Below are positions 23,401 through 31,617 of a stretch of DNA of 37,746 bases, one piece after another (positions within the stretch are counted from its first letter, which is position 1; every line of letters begins with the position of its first letter). Position numbers and translations under genes: made by a program. Origin of the DNA: Inquilinus limosus MP06 (GTDB lineage Bacteria; Pseudomonadota; Alphaproteobacteria; DSM-16000; Inquilinaceae); contig NZ_JANX01000004.1 of the NCBI RefSeq assembly GCF_000767795.1, positions 1 through 37,746 on the forward strand. Reading direction: 5' to 3'. Under the pieces are notes generated by a model. That model was not told where the DNA came from. It worked only from the letters and a program-made list of their open reading frames with translations, and ran no database searches.

Positions 23401-24907
23401 CGTTCAGCTTGAGGATGCAGGCGGCGAGCAGAAGTCCGATGGCGACCGCGGCGAGGGGATGCGGCCGCCAGGCCGCGCCCAGGCGGCCAAACGCCGGCGG
23501 CTCGATCCCGTCGGCATAGCCGCGGGTCGGCAGGCCGACGCCGTAGCGCCGGAACAGCGTCTGGACATTGGGCAGGCTGAGGCACGCCAGCAGCCCGGCA
23601 GCCCCGGCGCCCAGCGACAGCCAGACATTCCAGGCAATGCCCGGATGCAGCGCGCCGAGGATCAGCTCCAGCGTCGCCGACGGTGCATAGTCCAGCGCCG
23701 GCATGTGCAGCTCCCCGGCGAGGCCGAACAGGCCGGCATAGACCCGGCCGGCGGTGGCGATGTCGGCGGCGCGGAACGGCACCCAGGCCAGGATCACCGT
23801 CGCCATGGTGAGGAGCCAGGCCAGGGCGGCCGGCAACGGCAGGTGGAACCGGCTGGACCGCCAGGCCTGGCAGGCCACGATCAGCACCCCGTGCAGCGCC
23901 CCCCACAGGATGAAGGTGAAGCCGGCTCCGTGCCAGATGCCGCCCAGCAGCATGGTGGTGAAGACGTTGAGATAGCGCCGCGCCGGTCCGTGCCGGTTGC
24001 CGCCGAGCGGGATGTAGAGATAGTCGCGCAGGAAGCGCGACAGGGTGATGTGCCAGCGCCGCCAGAACTCGACGATCGACAGCGACCGGTAGGGCGAGGC
24101 GAAGTTGATCGGCATCTGGATGCCGAACATCCGGCCGAGGCCGATCGCCATGTCGGAATAGGCCGAGAAGTCGAAATAGATCTGCAGCGCATAGGCCACC
24201 GCCGCCGCCCAGGCGTCGAACAGCCCGGGCTGCGCCCCCTGCGCCGCGGCGTTGAACACCGGCGAGGCGACCAGCGCGAAGCTGTCGGCGACCAGCACCT
24301 TCTTGGCCAGGCCGATGGTGAAGATCGACAGGCCGAGGGCGAGATCGCCGATCCGGGCCGTCCTGGCCCCGCTGGCGAATTGCGGGATCAGCTCGCGGTG
24401 ATGGACGATCGGCCCGGCGATCAGATGCGGGAAGAAGACGACGAACAGCGCGTAGCGCGGCAGCGGCCAGGGCTCCCCCTCCCCGCGGGCCACGTCGACC
24501 AGATAGGCGATCTGCTGGAAGGTGTAGAAGGAGATGCCGATCGGCAGGGCGATATGGATCGCCATCGCCGGCCAGCCCAGCGTGTCCGCCGCCGTCTGGG
24601 TGACGAAGCCGGTGTATTTGAACACGAACAGGAACAGCAGGTTGCCGGCCACCGCCAGCCGCATCCAGCGCCGGCCGAGCGGCGTCAGGCGGTGGCGATG
24701 GATCACCCCGGCGAGATGGTGGTTGAGCACGATCGCCGCGACCAGCAGCAGCAGCTCGAACCGCGCCGAGGCCCCGTAGAACACCAGCGAGGCGGCCAGC
24801 AGGGCGGCGATGGCCCAGGAAACCCCGGCAAACCGACGCGCCACCGTCCACAGCGCATAGGTCAGCGGCAGGAAGAGAAGAATGAAGATGTATGAATTGA
24901 ACAACAT
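23369..24907 (-). CDS. MBOAT family O-acyltransferase (AlgI/DltB-like)
   Basis: The 512-residue polytopic membrane protein starts MLFNSYIFILLFLPL as AlgI relatives do. The family blocks are present: VFKYTGF, PIGISFYTFQQIAYLVDV, FPHLIAGPIV, IYFDFSAYSDMAIGLGRMFGI, FWRRWHITLSRFLRDYLYIPLGGNR and the catalytic GGIWHGAGFTFILWGALHG, with invariant His326 and His339. Such enzymes move an acyl group (usually acetyl) from cytoplasmic donors across the membrane for O-acylation of exopolysaccharide, peptidoglycan or teichoic acids. ATG 24907 is used; ATG 24940 would add 11 residues. The SGNH-like gene overlapping its end is the likely periplasmic partner, and the neighbouring transferases suggest the acceptor is the locus glycan. 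Confidence 0.93.
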   Translation of the reverse strand: MLFNSYIFILLFLPLTYALWTVARRFAGVSWAIAALLAASLVFYGASARFELLLLVAAIVLNHHLAGVIHRHRLTPLGRRWMRLAVAGNLLFLFVFKYTGFVTQTAADTLGWPAMAIHIALPIGISFYTFQQIAYLVDVARGEGEPWPLPRYALFVVFFPHLIAGPIVHHRELIPQFASGARTARIGDLALGLSIFTIGLAKKVLVADSFALVASPVFNAAAQGAQPGLFDAWAAAVAYALQIYFDFSAYSDMAIGLGRMFGIQMPINFASPYRSLSIVEFWRRWHITLSRFLRDYLYIPLGGNRHGPARRYLNVFTTMLLGGIWHGAGFTFILWGALHGVLIVACQAWRSSRFHLPLPAALAWLLTMATVILAWVPFRAADIATAGRVYAGLFGLAGELHMPALDYAPSATLELILGALHPGIAWNVWLSLGAGAAGLLACLSLPNVQTLFRRYGVGLPTRGYADGIEPPAFGRLGAAWRPHPLAAVAIGLLLAACILKLNDVSEFIYFRF

Positions 24908-25020
24908 GGACGGCAGGAAACCTCGAAGGGCCTGGCTCATCCAATGCTCGGCGAGACGGGCGGCCTGATAACGCGCAGCTGGAATGATTGATCCGCCGGG
25001 ACCGGCGGATTCGCAAGCCC

Positions 25021-25908
25021 CTATCCGATCAGGCGCTGTGCCAGCCTGGCCAGCGGCTTGCGGCCGGCCACGGCGGCCCGCACCCGCCCGGCCATGGTCC
25101 AGGCCGACGGCACCGGATCCGGGTCCAGCAGCAGCTCGGGCCGGCCGTCATGCGGCAGCGACAGCAGCCGCGCGAAAGGCTCGCCGGACCGGATCTCCTC
25201 CTCGGTCCATTGCATCCAGGCATAGCGCTGGAACACCGGCTCGCGGTCCGGATAGATCGGGTTGTCGACGTCGAGGCCGCGCCGCATCAGCTCGCCGCAA
25301 TTGATGTGCGGCCCGCAATAGAAGGCCGGAACCCCGCGGATCAGCGACTTGATCGCGACCGTGCTTGTCCAGGTCAGGGTCGCGAAGGCTTCGTCGAGCT
25401 GGCGCTCCAGCGGCGCCTCGGTGAAGCGCGTCCGCCGTACCACCCTGCGGCCGGTCTGCGGCGCGACGCTCTGCGCCCAGCCCGGCGGCATGGCGCGGGG
25501 ATCGAGATTGATCCCCTTCGGCCGCTGCTCCACCACCAGGATGGTCTCGCCGCTGCGGCGCCAGTCGCGCAGCGGCACGTTCCACGACTCCCATCGGCTG
25601 TCGTCGCCGGCCGGGAAGTCGCCGGTGCCATTCCAGCCATGCAGCGCCAGCTGGAAGTATTTCCGCCCCTGGATCGGCGACAGCCAGCCATTCTCGCCGA
25701 TGATGGCCCGCCCGCCCACCGCTCGGATCTGGCGGTAGATGTCGCTGCGGAAGGTGCCGCGAAACGGCGCCCACAGGATGGCGACATCGTCCGGCTCGAA
25801 CCGGGTCGGCGTGCTCATATGGACGGTGCCGAGGCGTGCCGCGCCCTCGGCGAGCGCCGCCCCGGGCTTGCCGATCGAGACACCCCAGAAGACGAAGATC
25901 CTAGCCAT
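25021..25908 (-). CDS. Unrecognised GT-B/KpsS-like protein, paralog C
   Basis: The 295-residue third copy of the family keeps all the blocks but is more divergent: VAILWAPF, AIIGENGWLSP, FQLALHGWNGTGDFPAG, MPPGWAQSVAPQTGRRVVRR, TLTWTSTVAIKSLIRGVPAFYCGP, YPDREPVFQRYAWMQWTEEEIRSGEPFARLLSLPHD. The constant residues across copies (ENGWLSP, WNG.G.FP, TWTST.AIK.L, PAF.CGP, EPVF.R.AW.QW) mark probable binding or catalytic sites. The gene starts two bases after the stop of the upstream glycosyltransferase-like gene and is separated from paralog B by the MBOAT/SGNH pair. The predicted role is transfer of a sugar to the locus glycan, on fold resemblance only. Confidence 0.6.
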   Translation of the reverse strand: MARIFVFWGVSIGKPGAALAEGAARLGTVHMSTPTRFEPDDVAILWAPFRGTFRSDIYRQIRAVGGRAIIGENGWLSPIQGRKYFQLALHGWNGTGDFPAGDDSRWESWNVPLRDWRRSGETILVVEQRPKGINLDPRAMPPGWAQSVAPQTGRRVVRRTRFTEAPLERQLDEAFATLTWTSTVAIKSLIRGVPAFYCGPHINCGELMRRGLDVDNPIYPDREPVFQRYAWMQWTEEEIRSGEPFARLLSLPHDGRPELLLDPDPVPSAWTMAGRVRAAVAGRKPLARLAQRLIG

Positions 25909-25910
25909 CT

Positions 25911-26843
25911 CTAACCATTCGTGCCGTCGCCGCGGGCCTCGGCATAGATGGCGTGACTCTGATCGAGGTTCAGCGCGTAGGTCGCCTCGAGCGCCGAGGT
26001 CGCGCGGGAGAAGACGACTCCCTCCTTCAGCGCCCCCTTCGCCGACCAGATGAAACTGTCATCGCCGAACGCGACATCGACGACCCCGGCCGGCATGTGC
26101 TGCCACCGGATCCGCCGCTTCAGCCGACGGCGGATGACGTAGAGATAGTAGATCACCGGCTGGTCGACATGGTCGGTGGGCCGCATGTGCAGCGCCCGCC
26201 AGATGGCGTTCGCCAGCTTCTCACAGAAGCCAAGCGCCGCCTTGGAATGGCTGACGCCGACAGCGCCGGCCATCACCCGTCGCCAGACCCTGCGCTCGCC
26301 GAGCCGGAAGTGCAGTGTCACATCGGCGCGCTCGATCATCCTGAACACCTCGTCCAGCGGCCGGCGGACGATGCCGTCGATGTCGACACAGAGGATCGGG
26401 GCCTTGCAGGCCAGCAGCAGGTGATGCAGGACCAGGAACCGTGCTGCCGAGAAATAGACCGGCCCGGGCAGGGAAAGCCGGCGATACGACTCATCCTCCC
26501 AGGTGAAGGACAATCTCACATGATCCAGGGACCGGCGCATGCGGTCGATGTGATCGAGCGTCTCCTGGCAGGGCCCGTACAGATGGATGTGGATGTGGAG
26601 CGGTTCGGCCAGCTTCTCGGCGGACAGCAGGAAGCTCGAGGCGAATTTCCTGTAGTAGCCGTCGTCACAACCGCAGAACAGAACTCCCGGAGTTCCCATG
26701 TCCGGCGTATTGCCACGGATGCTCAGGCGATAATTCTTGACGGCGGATTTCGCGCGGGTGTCAGCCAAATTCTCCAGAAGAACAGAGCAGGACAACCGTC
26801 TCAAGAACCATCGGGACAATCTCTTGAGTGAATGACCGCTCAT
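25911..26843 (-). CDS. Glycosyltransferase-like protein (DxD, GT8-like)
   Basis: The 310-residue protein has the block GVLFCGCDDGYYRKFASSFLLSAEKL, then a DxD motif in PILCVDIDGIVRRPLDEVF, and late residues WQHMPAGVVDVAFGDDSFIWSAKG. This fits a GT-A nucleotide-sugar transferase with the donor bound through metal at the DxD motif. The N-terminal 60 residues are basic and poorly predicted. The start is uncertain: ATG 26843 is used, with an upstream GTG at 26918 in frame. Codon use is less GC-rich in places than in neighbours, as expected for a swapped surface-glycan gene. It is directly followed by paralog C (two-base gap), so both are in one transcript. Confidence 0.6.
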   Translation of the reverse strand: MSGHSLKRLSRWFLRRLSCSVLLENLADTRAKSAVKNYRLSIRGNTPDMGTPGVLFCGCDDGYYRKFASSFLLSAEKLAEPLHIHIHLYGPCQETLDHIDRMRRSLDHVRLSFTWEDESYRRLSLPGPVYFSAARFLVLHHLLLACKAPILCVDIDGIVRRPLDEVFRMIERADVTLHFRLGERRVWRRVMAGAVGVSHSKAALGFCEKLANAIWRALHMRPTDHVDQPVIYYLYVIRRRLKRRIRWQHMPAGVVDVAFGDDSFIWSAKGALKEGVVFSRATSALEATYALNLDQSHAIYAEARGDGTNG

Positions 26844-27092
26844 GACGTCTTGCCCGGACCCCAATTTCTTTGACGCAGCTCGGCGATCGTCTGTCACCTC
26901 CTGCTGCTGGTGCACCACTCACCGGCAGGCTAGCGGCATGAGAAATACCACACTGTGCCCGGTATCACATCCGCTTTGCGGCTCCCGGCCTTTCAGGGGC
27001 CGGACCACCCAGATGTGGCGGAACAGCAGGGCAATATCATGGCACAGCCGCGGCTCCGCAGGGCATGATCGCGGCAGCCTGCGGATCCGGGA

Positions 27093-27965
27093 TCAGCCGG
27101 ATTCGTGCCAGTACGCCTCCCGCCGCTCCAGCACCAGATCGGCCACCCGGCTGCGGCCTTCCTCCTTCCGTCCGCCCTTGAGGTGATCCATGAATCTCCC
27201 GAGACGGGAGTTGATCAGGACATGCGGCACCTTGAGGCCGAGCCCGCCGGCGATGTCGTAGGATCGATGGCCCCGGCGCTCCGTCTGCTTGCGGACGATG
27301 TCGAACAGGTAGGAATCGTGGAACTCGTATTCGCGGAACATCTCGTCGCGGGTGTAGAGCCGCTCGAACTCCGCCAGCATTCCCCGCGTCGCCGGATGCT
27401 TCAGATTGTAGGCGACGAAGCCGCACTCCGAATGAATCCGGCGGCGCAGATAGCCGACGAAACAGTCGGCCGGGACGAACCCCTCGATCTCCTCCCAGCC
27501 GACATCGGCGAAGAAGCGGGTATCGGCGTCGATCCAGATCAGAACGTCGGCATCTGTCGTCGCCGCGGCGTGGAAGATGGCGAAGCTCTTATGCGCGAAT
27601 CGCACCGCGTTCCAGCGATAGCCTTCGCCCCAGCGCTTCTCGCCGAGCTTGAAGCGCATCTTCGCCAGGTCGTAGCTCAGCCGGAAGCGCGGACGCCGCG
27701 TCAGCCCATGGGCCAGCGGATTGTCGGCGTGGCGGCGCTTGAACGCCGCCAGCTCGGGCGAGCTGTCGATCAGATCGCGGGCGACGATCCGGCCCTCGGG
27801 AAGCCGGGGCTCGAAGCCTTCGCAATACAGCAGAAGCGGCACCTCCGCCGGCCAATGTCGATCGAAGCTCTCGACCATGCGCCGCCCATAGGCTTCATAT
27901 CCTGCGGCGCTGCAGGTCGTGACCACGGCGAACCGACGCGCGGGTCCGGCTGGACGAAAATCCAT
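27093..27965 (-). CDS. Glycosyltransferase-like protein (DxD, GT-A type)
   Basis: The 290-residue protein begins with FAVVTTCSAAGYEAYGRRMVESFDRHWP and has DADVLIWIDADTRFFADV, a DxD-type nucleotide-sugar site. It is followed by CFVGYLRRRIHSECGFVAYNLKHPATRGML and EFHDSYLFDIVRKQ. The fold class is GT-A; donor and acceptor are unknown. The start at ATG 27965 gives a natural first strand, and ATG 28004 is an alternative. It shares strand with the rest of the locus. The gaps on either side (249 and 174 bp) hold no visible gene. Confidence 0.6.
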   Translation of the reverse strand: MDFRPAGPARRFAVVTTCSAAGYEAYGRRMVESFDRHWPAEVPLLLYCEGFEPRLPEGRIVARDLIDSSPELAAFKRRHADNPLAHGLTRRPRFRLSYDLAKMRFKLGEKRWGEGYRWNAVRFAHKSFAIFHAAATTDADVLIWIDADTRFFADVGWEEIEGFVPADCFVGYLRRRIHSECGFVAYNLKHPATRGMLAEFERLYTRDEMFREYEFHDSYLFDIVRKQTERRGHRSYDIAGGLGLKVPHVLINSRLGRFMDHLKGGRKEEGRSRVADLVLERREAYWHESG

Positions 27966-28139
27966 GCTTTTGTTCTGAACCTCTCCCCGACCGAGGTGGA
28001 GCATAGCGGGTTCATGGGGCGTCAGCGATTCCAATCTTCCGGCCGGTTTCTTCCGGCATCAAGTCGAGACGGGTGACAATTCAGTATAGCCGCCGTCATC
28101 GCAGCCGGCGGCCCGCGCCGCATCGCCAAGAACGTCGTC

Positions 28140-28904
28140 CTACCGCCGTGGCAGCGCCCCGTCACGCGACGGCCGCGGCGTTTCCAGCACCGCCGCATAG
28201 TCCGCCCGCTCCAGCCCCATCACGGCACCACCGCGGCCGACATTGCGCAGGATCCGGCCATCCGCCTCGAAGGCCTGGCGCAGCACGCCGAACTCCCGCG
28301 CATAGATCTCGTCCTCGGGGCGGGCATATTGATTCGTTTCGGTCTGCCCGGCCGCGTAGAAATAGGTGGTGTCCTGGGAATAATCGAGATCGACGCCGAG
28401 GATATAGGCCTCGGCGAACCCCATGTAGAAGGCGATCTGGGCGGCGAACAGGATCACCGTCGAATCATTGCCCAATCCCTGCCAGGGATGGTGCCGGAAG
28501 CCCTGCTTGCGCAGCCCGCCGCGGTAGCTGGGGAACGTCACCACCCGTTCAGCGGGCGGGCGGAACTCCGGCTTCGCGGCGATGGTGTCGCGCACCAGAT
28601 AGGCCCCGACCGGCAGGGTCGAAACATCGGCCTTGATCCGGTCCCAGCCGCGTAGGTCGCTGAGCACATAATAGGGGATCGGCGCCGGCAGCCCGTGCTC
28701 GAGCGCCTTGTAGCCCTTCTTGACCACGAAGAACTGCTCGCCGGCCAGCTTCGACAGGTCGAAATCGAGCAGCGACGGCGCGTTGCCGAGCAGGAAGCAG
28801 CGCTCGCCGCGATGGCGGTCCTTCAGCGCCATGATCCGGCGCGTGCGGCCCGGCGCGGCCAAAGCCCCGGCCAGGGCATAGCTCTTGGCAAGCAGCGGCA
28901 GCAT
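28140..28904 (-). CDS. DUF115/MptE-like (6-hydroxymethylpterin pyrophosphokinase-like) protein
   Basis: The 254-residue protein has the family N-terminus GERCFLLGNAPSLLDFDLSKLAGEQFFVVKKGYKA, then PYYVLSDLRGWDRIKAD, and GFAEAYILGVDLDYSQD near the middle. This is the DUF115 (MAF_flag10/MptE-like) family. Members occur in motility/flagellin glycosylation and in surface-glycan loci of many bacteria and are presumed to act on nucleotide-linked or sialic-acid-like sugars; the reaction here is unknown. ATG 28904 follows GGGGATCCGGG and lies 10 bp after the stop of the GT4 gene, so the two are probably co-transcribed. Length is that of the single-domain form. Confidence 0.75.
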   Translation of the reverse strand: MLPLLAKSYALAGALAAPGRTRRIMALKDRHRGERCFLLGNAPSLLDFDLSKLAGEQFFVVKKGYKALEHGLPAPIPYYVLSDLRGWDRIKADVSTLPVGAYLVRDTIAAKPEFRPPAERVVTFPSYRGGLRKQGFRHHPWQGLGNDSTVILFAAQIAFYMGFAEAYILGVDLDYSQDTTYFYAAGQTETNQYARPEDEIYAREFGVLRQAFEADGRILRNVGRGGAVMGLERADYAAVLETPRPSRDGALPRR

Positions 28905-28914
28905 CCCGGATCCC

Positions 28915-30150
28915 CTAGCCCGCCGGCGTGCCCAGCAGTTCCCGGTACACCACCAGGGTCGAGCCGGTCATCGCCTCCTTGGTGTAATGCGCCGCGACCG
29001 TGGCGATCGCGCGCTCCGCCATCCATTCCCGCGCCTCGGGCGTCAGCGACAGCGCCCGGTCGATGGCGGCGGCCAGCGCGTCGGCATCGCCCGGCGGCAC
29101 CAGCCAGCCGGTCTCGCCCTCGGCCACCACCTCGGGCGGGGCGCCGATATTGGTCGCGATCACCGGCCGCCCCAGCGCCATCGCCTCCACCACCACCCGA
29201 CCGAAGCCCTCGGGGTCGGTCGAGGCATGCACCACCACGTCGGACAGCATGTAGGCGGCCGGCATGTCGTCGCAGTGATCGACCAGATGCACCACCCCCG
29301 CCAGCCCCTTGGCCGCGATCCGGTCGATCAGCTCCTGCCGGTAGCCGCTGCGGCCCTGGTCGCTGCCGACGATCAGGCAGCACAGATCCTGCCGGCCGAG
29401 CCGGGCCAGGGCGTCGATCACCACGGTCTGGCCCTTCCAGCGGGTCAGGCGCCCGGGCATCAGCACCACCGGCCGGTCGTCCGGAACGCGCCAGGCACGG
29501 GCCAGCGCGATCATCCGCTCGGCCGAGACCGCCTCGATCGCGAATTGCCGCAGGTCGACGCCGCGCGGGATCGTGCGGACCCGCGCCGGGTCGGCGCCGC
29601 AGCCGTCGATGATGTAGCGGGCGACGTAGTCGGAGATGGCGATCACCCGGTCACCGCGCCCCATGATCGAGTTGTACAGCCGCTTGGCCGTGCTGCGCTG
29701 GTTGTAGGGCGCGTGCACGGTGGTGACGAACGGAATGCCGGCGCGCCGGCAGGCGGCATGCGCGCTCCAGGCCGGGGCGCGGCTGCGGGCATGCACAAGG
29801 TCGATGCCGCGGTCGCGGATCAGGGCCTCGAGCCGGCGCGCATTGCGCCAGATGGTGACCGGGTTCTTGCCGGCGAGCGGCAGGGTGACGTGCTCCGCCC
29901 CTGTCCGCGCCAGGTCGCGCAGCATGGCGCCACCGGCCGAGGCGACCAGCGCCTTGCCTCCGGCCGCCTCGATCGCCGCGGCGACATCGACGCAGCCGCG
30001 CTCCGCCCCGCCGGTGCCGAGGGCCGGCAGCACCTGCAGGATGGTGCGTCCGCGCAGGTCGACCAGGTCGATCGGCAGCGCGTCGGTCTCGGGCGGAAGA
30101 TAATGCGTGGTCACGAGCAGCGAGTGTACCGGACGGATCGGGGCGCGCAC
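28915..30150 (-). CDS. Glycosyltransferase family 4 (GT-B) protein
   Basis: The 411-residue enzyme has the GT4 layout: N-domain TILQVLPALGTGGAERGCVDVAAAI, hinge IAISDYVARYII, the donor-binding domain with MPGRLTRWKGQTVVIDALARL, LVDHCDDMPAAYMLSDVVVHAST and the nucleotide-sugar motif EGFGRVVVEAMALGRPVIATNIGAPPEVV. This retaining transferase moves a sugar from a nucleotide donor to a lipid or glycan. The start is unsure: GTG 30150 gives the longest form and GTG 30114 is an alternative; neither has a clear ribosome site. The frameshifted DDAH-like gene ends 39 bp upstream. It appears to head the minus-strand glycan unit with the DUF115 gene. Confidence 0.9.
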   Translation of the reverse strand: MRAPIRPVHSLLVTTHYLPPETDALPIDLVDLRGRTILQVLPALGTGGAERGCVDVAAAIEAAGGKALVASAGGAMLRDLARTGAEHVTLPLAGKNPVTIWRNARRLEALIRDRGIDLVHARSRAPAWSAHAACRRAGIPFVTTVHAPYNQRSTAKRLYNSIMGRGDRVIAISDYVARYIIDGCGADPARVRTIPRGVDLRQFAIEAVSAERMIALARAWRVPDDRPVVLMPGRLTRWKGQTVVIDALARLGRQDLCCLIVGSDQGRSGYRQELIDRIAAKGLAGVVHLVDHCDDMPAAYMLSDVVVHASTDPEGFGRVVVEAMALGRPVIATNIGAPPEVVAEGETGWLVPPGDADALAAAIDRALSLTPEAREWMAERAIATVAAHYTKEAMTGSTLVVYRELLGTPAG

Positions 30151-30189
30151 CCTACATCAGCGGCCGGGTGCGCGCCATCGCCCGGATGG

Positions 30190-30973
30190 TCAGGCAGGAT
30201 TGCCCCAGCGCAGCGACATGCAGGACAGCCCGGCATCGAGCTTGCCGGTCTCCGCGACCTGCAGCGGCACCACGCGGTAGCCGAGCCGGTCGAGCGCCTC
30301 GGCGGTGCGGGGGAAGGCGGCGCCGACCAGGACGACGTCGTTGACCCGCAGTGCGTTGGCCGCGGCCTCCTCCCCCTCCGGCACGCGCACCACGCGCATG
30401 CCGGGGAAGAAGCCGGCCAGGGCCTCCGTCGCCAGCACCGATTCGCTGTCGAGCAGCGAGCAGGCGGTCTTGAAATGCAGCACGCCGGGCGGCGGCGTCA
30501 CGATCTCCGCCTTGCGGCCCAGCTCGGCCAGCAGCGCCGCCAGCGCCCCGGCGCCGCGGGCATCGGTGCGGGCGGACAGGCCGATCATCACGGCGCGCGG
30601 CGTCACCAGCACGTCGCCGCCCTCGGCGAAGCCGGCCTCCATCGCCAGCACCCGCTCGAACCGGGCGACCAGGGCGGGGGCGAGCTCCGCCGCCTCACCC
30701 AGCCGCGACGGCGCCCCGGGGCGCAGCAGGATGGCGCCTTCGGGGAAGGGTCAGCGCCGGGTCCTCGAGGAAGACGGAATCGGGGAAAGCCTCGAGCGGC
30801 GGCAGCACCTCGACCGCCACGCCCGCCTGCTCCAGCGCCGCGACATAGGCAGCATGCTCGGCCCGGAACCGGGTCATGTCCGGGGCACCCCGGTCGACGG
30901 CCCGCAACCCGTCCACCGCGGACCCGGCGGGCTGGCGCGCCAAGGCACGATCGAACCGGAACACCTCGGCCAT
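30190..30973 (-). pseudogene. Dimethylarginine dimethylaminohydrolase (DDAH)-family gene broken by a frameshift
   Basis: Two frames together spell a complete DDAH-type hydrolase. The N-terminal part (FRFDRALARQPAGSAVDGLRAVDRGAPD, ending EDPALTLP) is in one frame. The rest (PEGAILLRPGAPSRLGEAAELAP, GGDVLVTPRAVMIGLSARTD, VLHFKTACSLLD with the catalytic His, and AGLSCMSLRW with the catalytic Cys) is in another. The join is at about 30741-30750, where the minus strand reads ACCCTTCCCCGAAGG, one base longer than expected for the family. Because the change lies in a C run, a sequencing error is possible; otherwise the gene is inactive. DDAH enzymes hydrolyse methylated arginines to citrulline. Confidence 0.85.
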
Positions 30974-31072
30974 TCTCGTCTCCGCTTCCCTGCTTTTGCG
31001 GCGCCGAGTCTATCGCGCGGCCCGGCCGCCGGCCATGCCGGAAGCGACGCACGCAGCCGCACACAACTCCGC

Positions 31073-31101
31073 TTGCCGACCCCGACCCTCATCGCTATTG
31101 T
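31073..31101 (+). promoter_or_regulatory. Candidate promoter of tRNA-Ser
   Basis: TTGCCG (31073-31078) and TATTGT (31096-31101) are spaced by 17 bp. The predicted transcription start, 6-8 bp on, falls a few bases before the tRNA at 31114, as expected for a tRNA promoter. Judged by eye. Confidence 0.5.
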
Positions 31102-31113
31102 CGCGCCTCCAGC

Positions 31114-31206
31114 GGAGGGGTGGCCGAGTGGTTGAAGGCGCTCGCCTGGAAAGCGGGTATACGGTGTTGAGCCGTATCGAGGGTTCGAATCCCTTCCCCT
31201 CCGCCA
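31114..31206 (+). tRNA. tRNA-Ser (anticodon GGA)
   Basis: The 93-nt class II tRNA includes an encoded CCA. The acceptor stem is GGAGGGG (31114-31120) with CCCCTCC (31196-31202), then G and CCA. The D arm contains GCCGAGTGGTTGAAGGC. The anticodon loop CTGGAAA carries GGA, reading UCC and UCU. A long variable arm (TACGG with CCGTA) is typical of serine tRNAs, and the T arm contains GGTTCGAATCC. Confidence 0.97.
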
Positions 31207-31580
31207 TTTGACGGCATCGGTCGTTGATTTTTTCCGGCAGATCCGCAGGTCGCATCTGCCGACGCGCATGGCAAGGCGCACAGCCTCTGGGACCGGTTCC
31301 GAAGCGGCGCTGATCTTCTCGCGAAATACGGCCTGAACGTTCTGAAGCGATCCCGGACAGGCGAGATCGCGCGGCCTCGGTCAGCCCGTATGCCGATCAG
31401 ACGGGCGTAAACGGTCCGTCGGGCGGGACGGTTCGGGAGCCAACAGCGATGATCGATGGTGCCGCAACCCGGCGCCTGGTCGCGCCCGGAATGCGGGGGA
31501 AAGGCCACGCGAGGATGGCATAGGGCAAAGGCATCCGCCGATGGCTTCGCATCGCCTCGCCGCAGCATGGCAGAAGAGAC
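31207..31580. other. Gene-free stretch between tRNA-Ser and the RTX gene
   Basis: About 370 bp with no convincing reading frame on either strand. Apart from the tRNA terminator just after the tRNA and the RTX terminator at the far end, no repeat of the tRNA 3' end, integrase remnant or other structure was seen. Confidence 0.5.
31211..31233 (+). terminator. Probable terminator after tRNA-Ser
   Basis: A short stem (ACGGC 31211-31215 with GTCGT 31220-31224, one G-T pair) is followed by TGATTTTTT. The stem is weak but the T run is good. Confidence 0.45.
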
Positions 31581-31609
31581 GGCCAGGAGGCCGCGACAGC
31601 CTCCTGGCC
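31581..31609 (-). terminator. Intrinsic terminator of the RTX gene
   Basis: An 11-bp perfect stem (GGCCAGGAGGC and GCCTCCTGGCC) with a 7-nt loop lies 9 bp beyond the RTX stop. On the minus strand it is followed by the pyrimidine run GTCTCTTCTG. Confidence 0.7.
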
Positions 31610-31617
31610 AGAGGATG

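Noticed and set aside
31114-31580. Genomic island integrated at tRNA-Ser
   Set aside because: No integrase and no second copy of the tRNA 3' end were found in the window. The glycan locus and RTX gene could still be acquired, but not by a visible tRNA integration.
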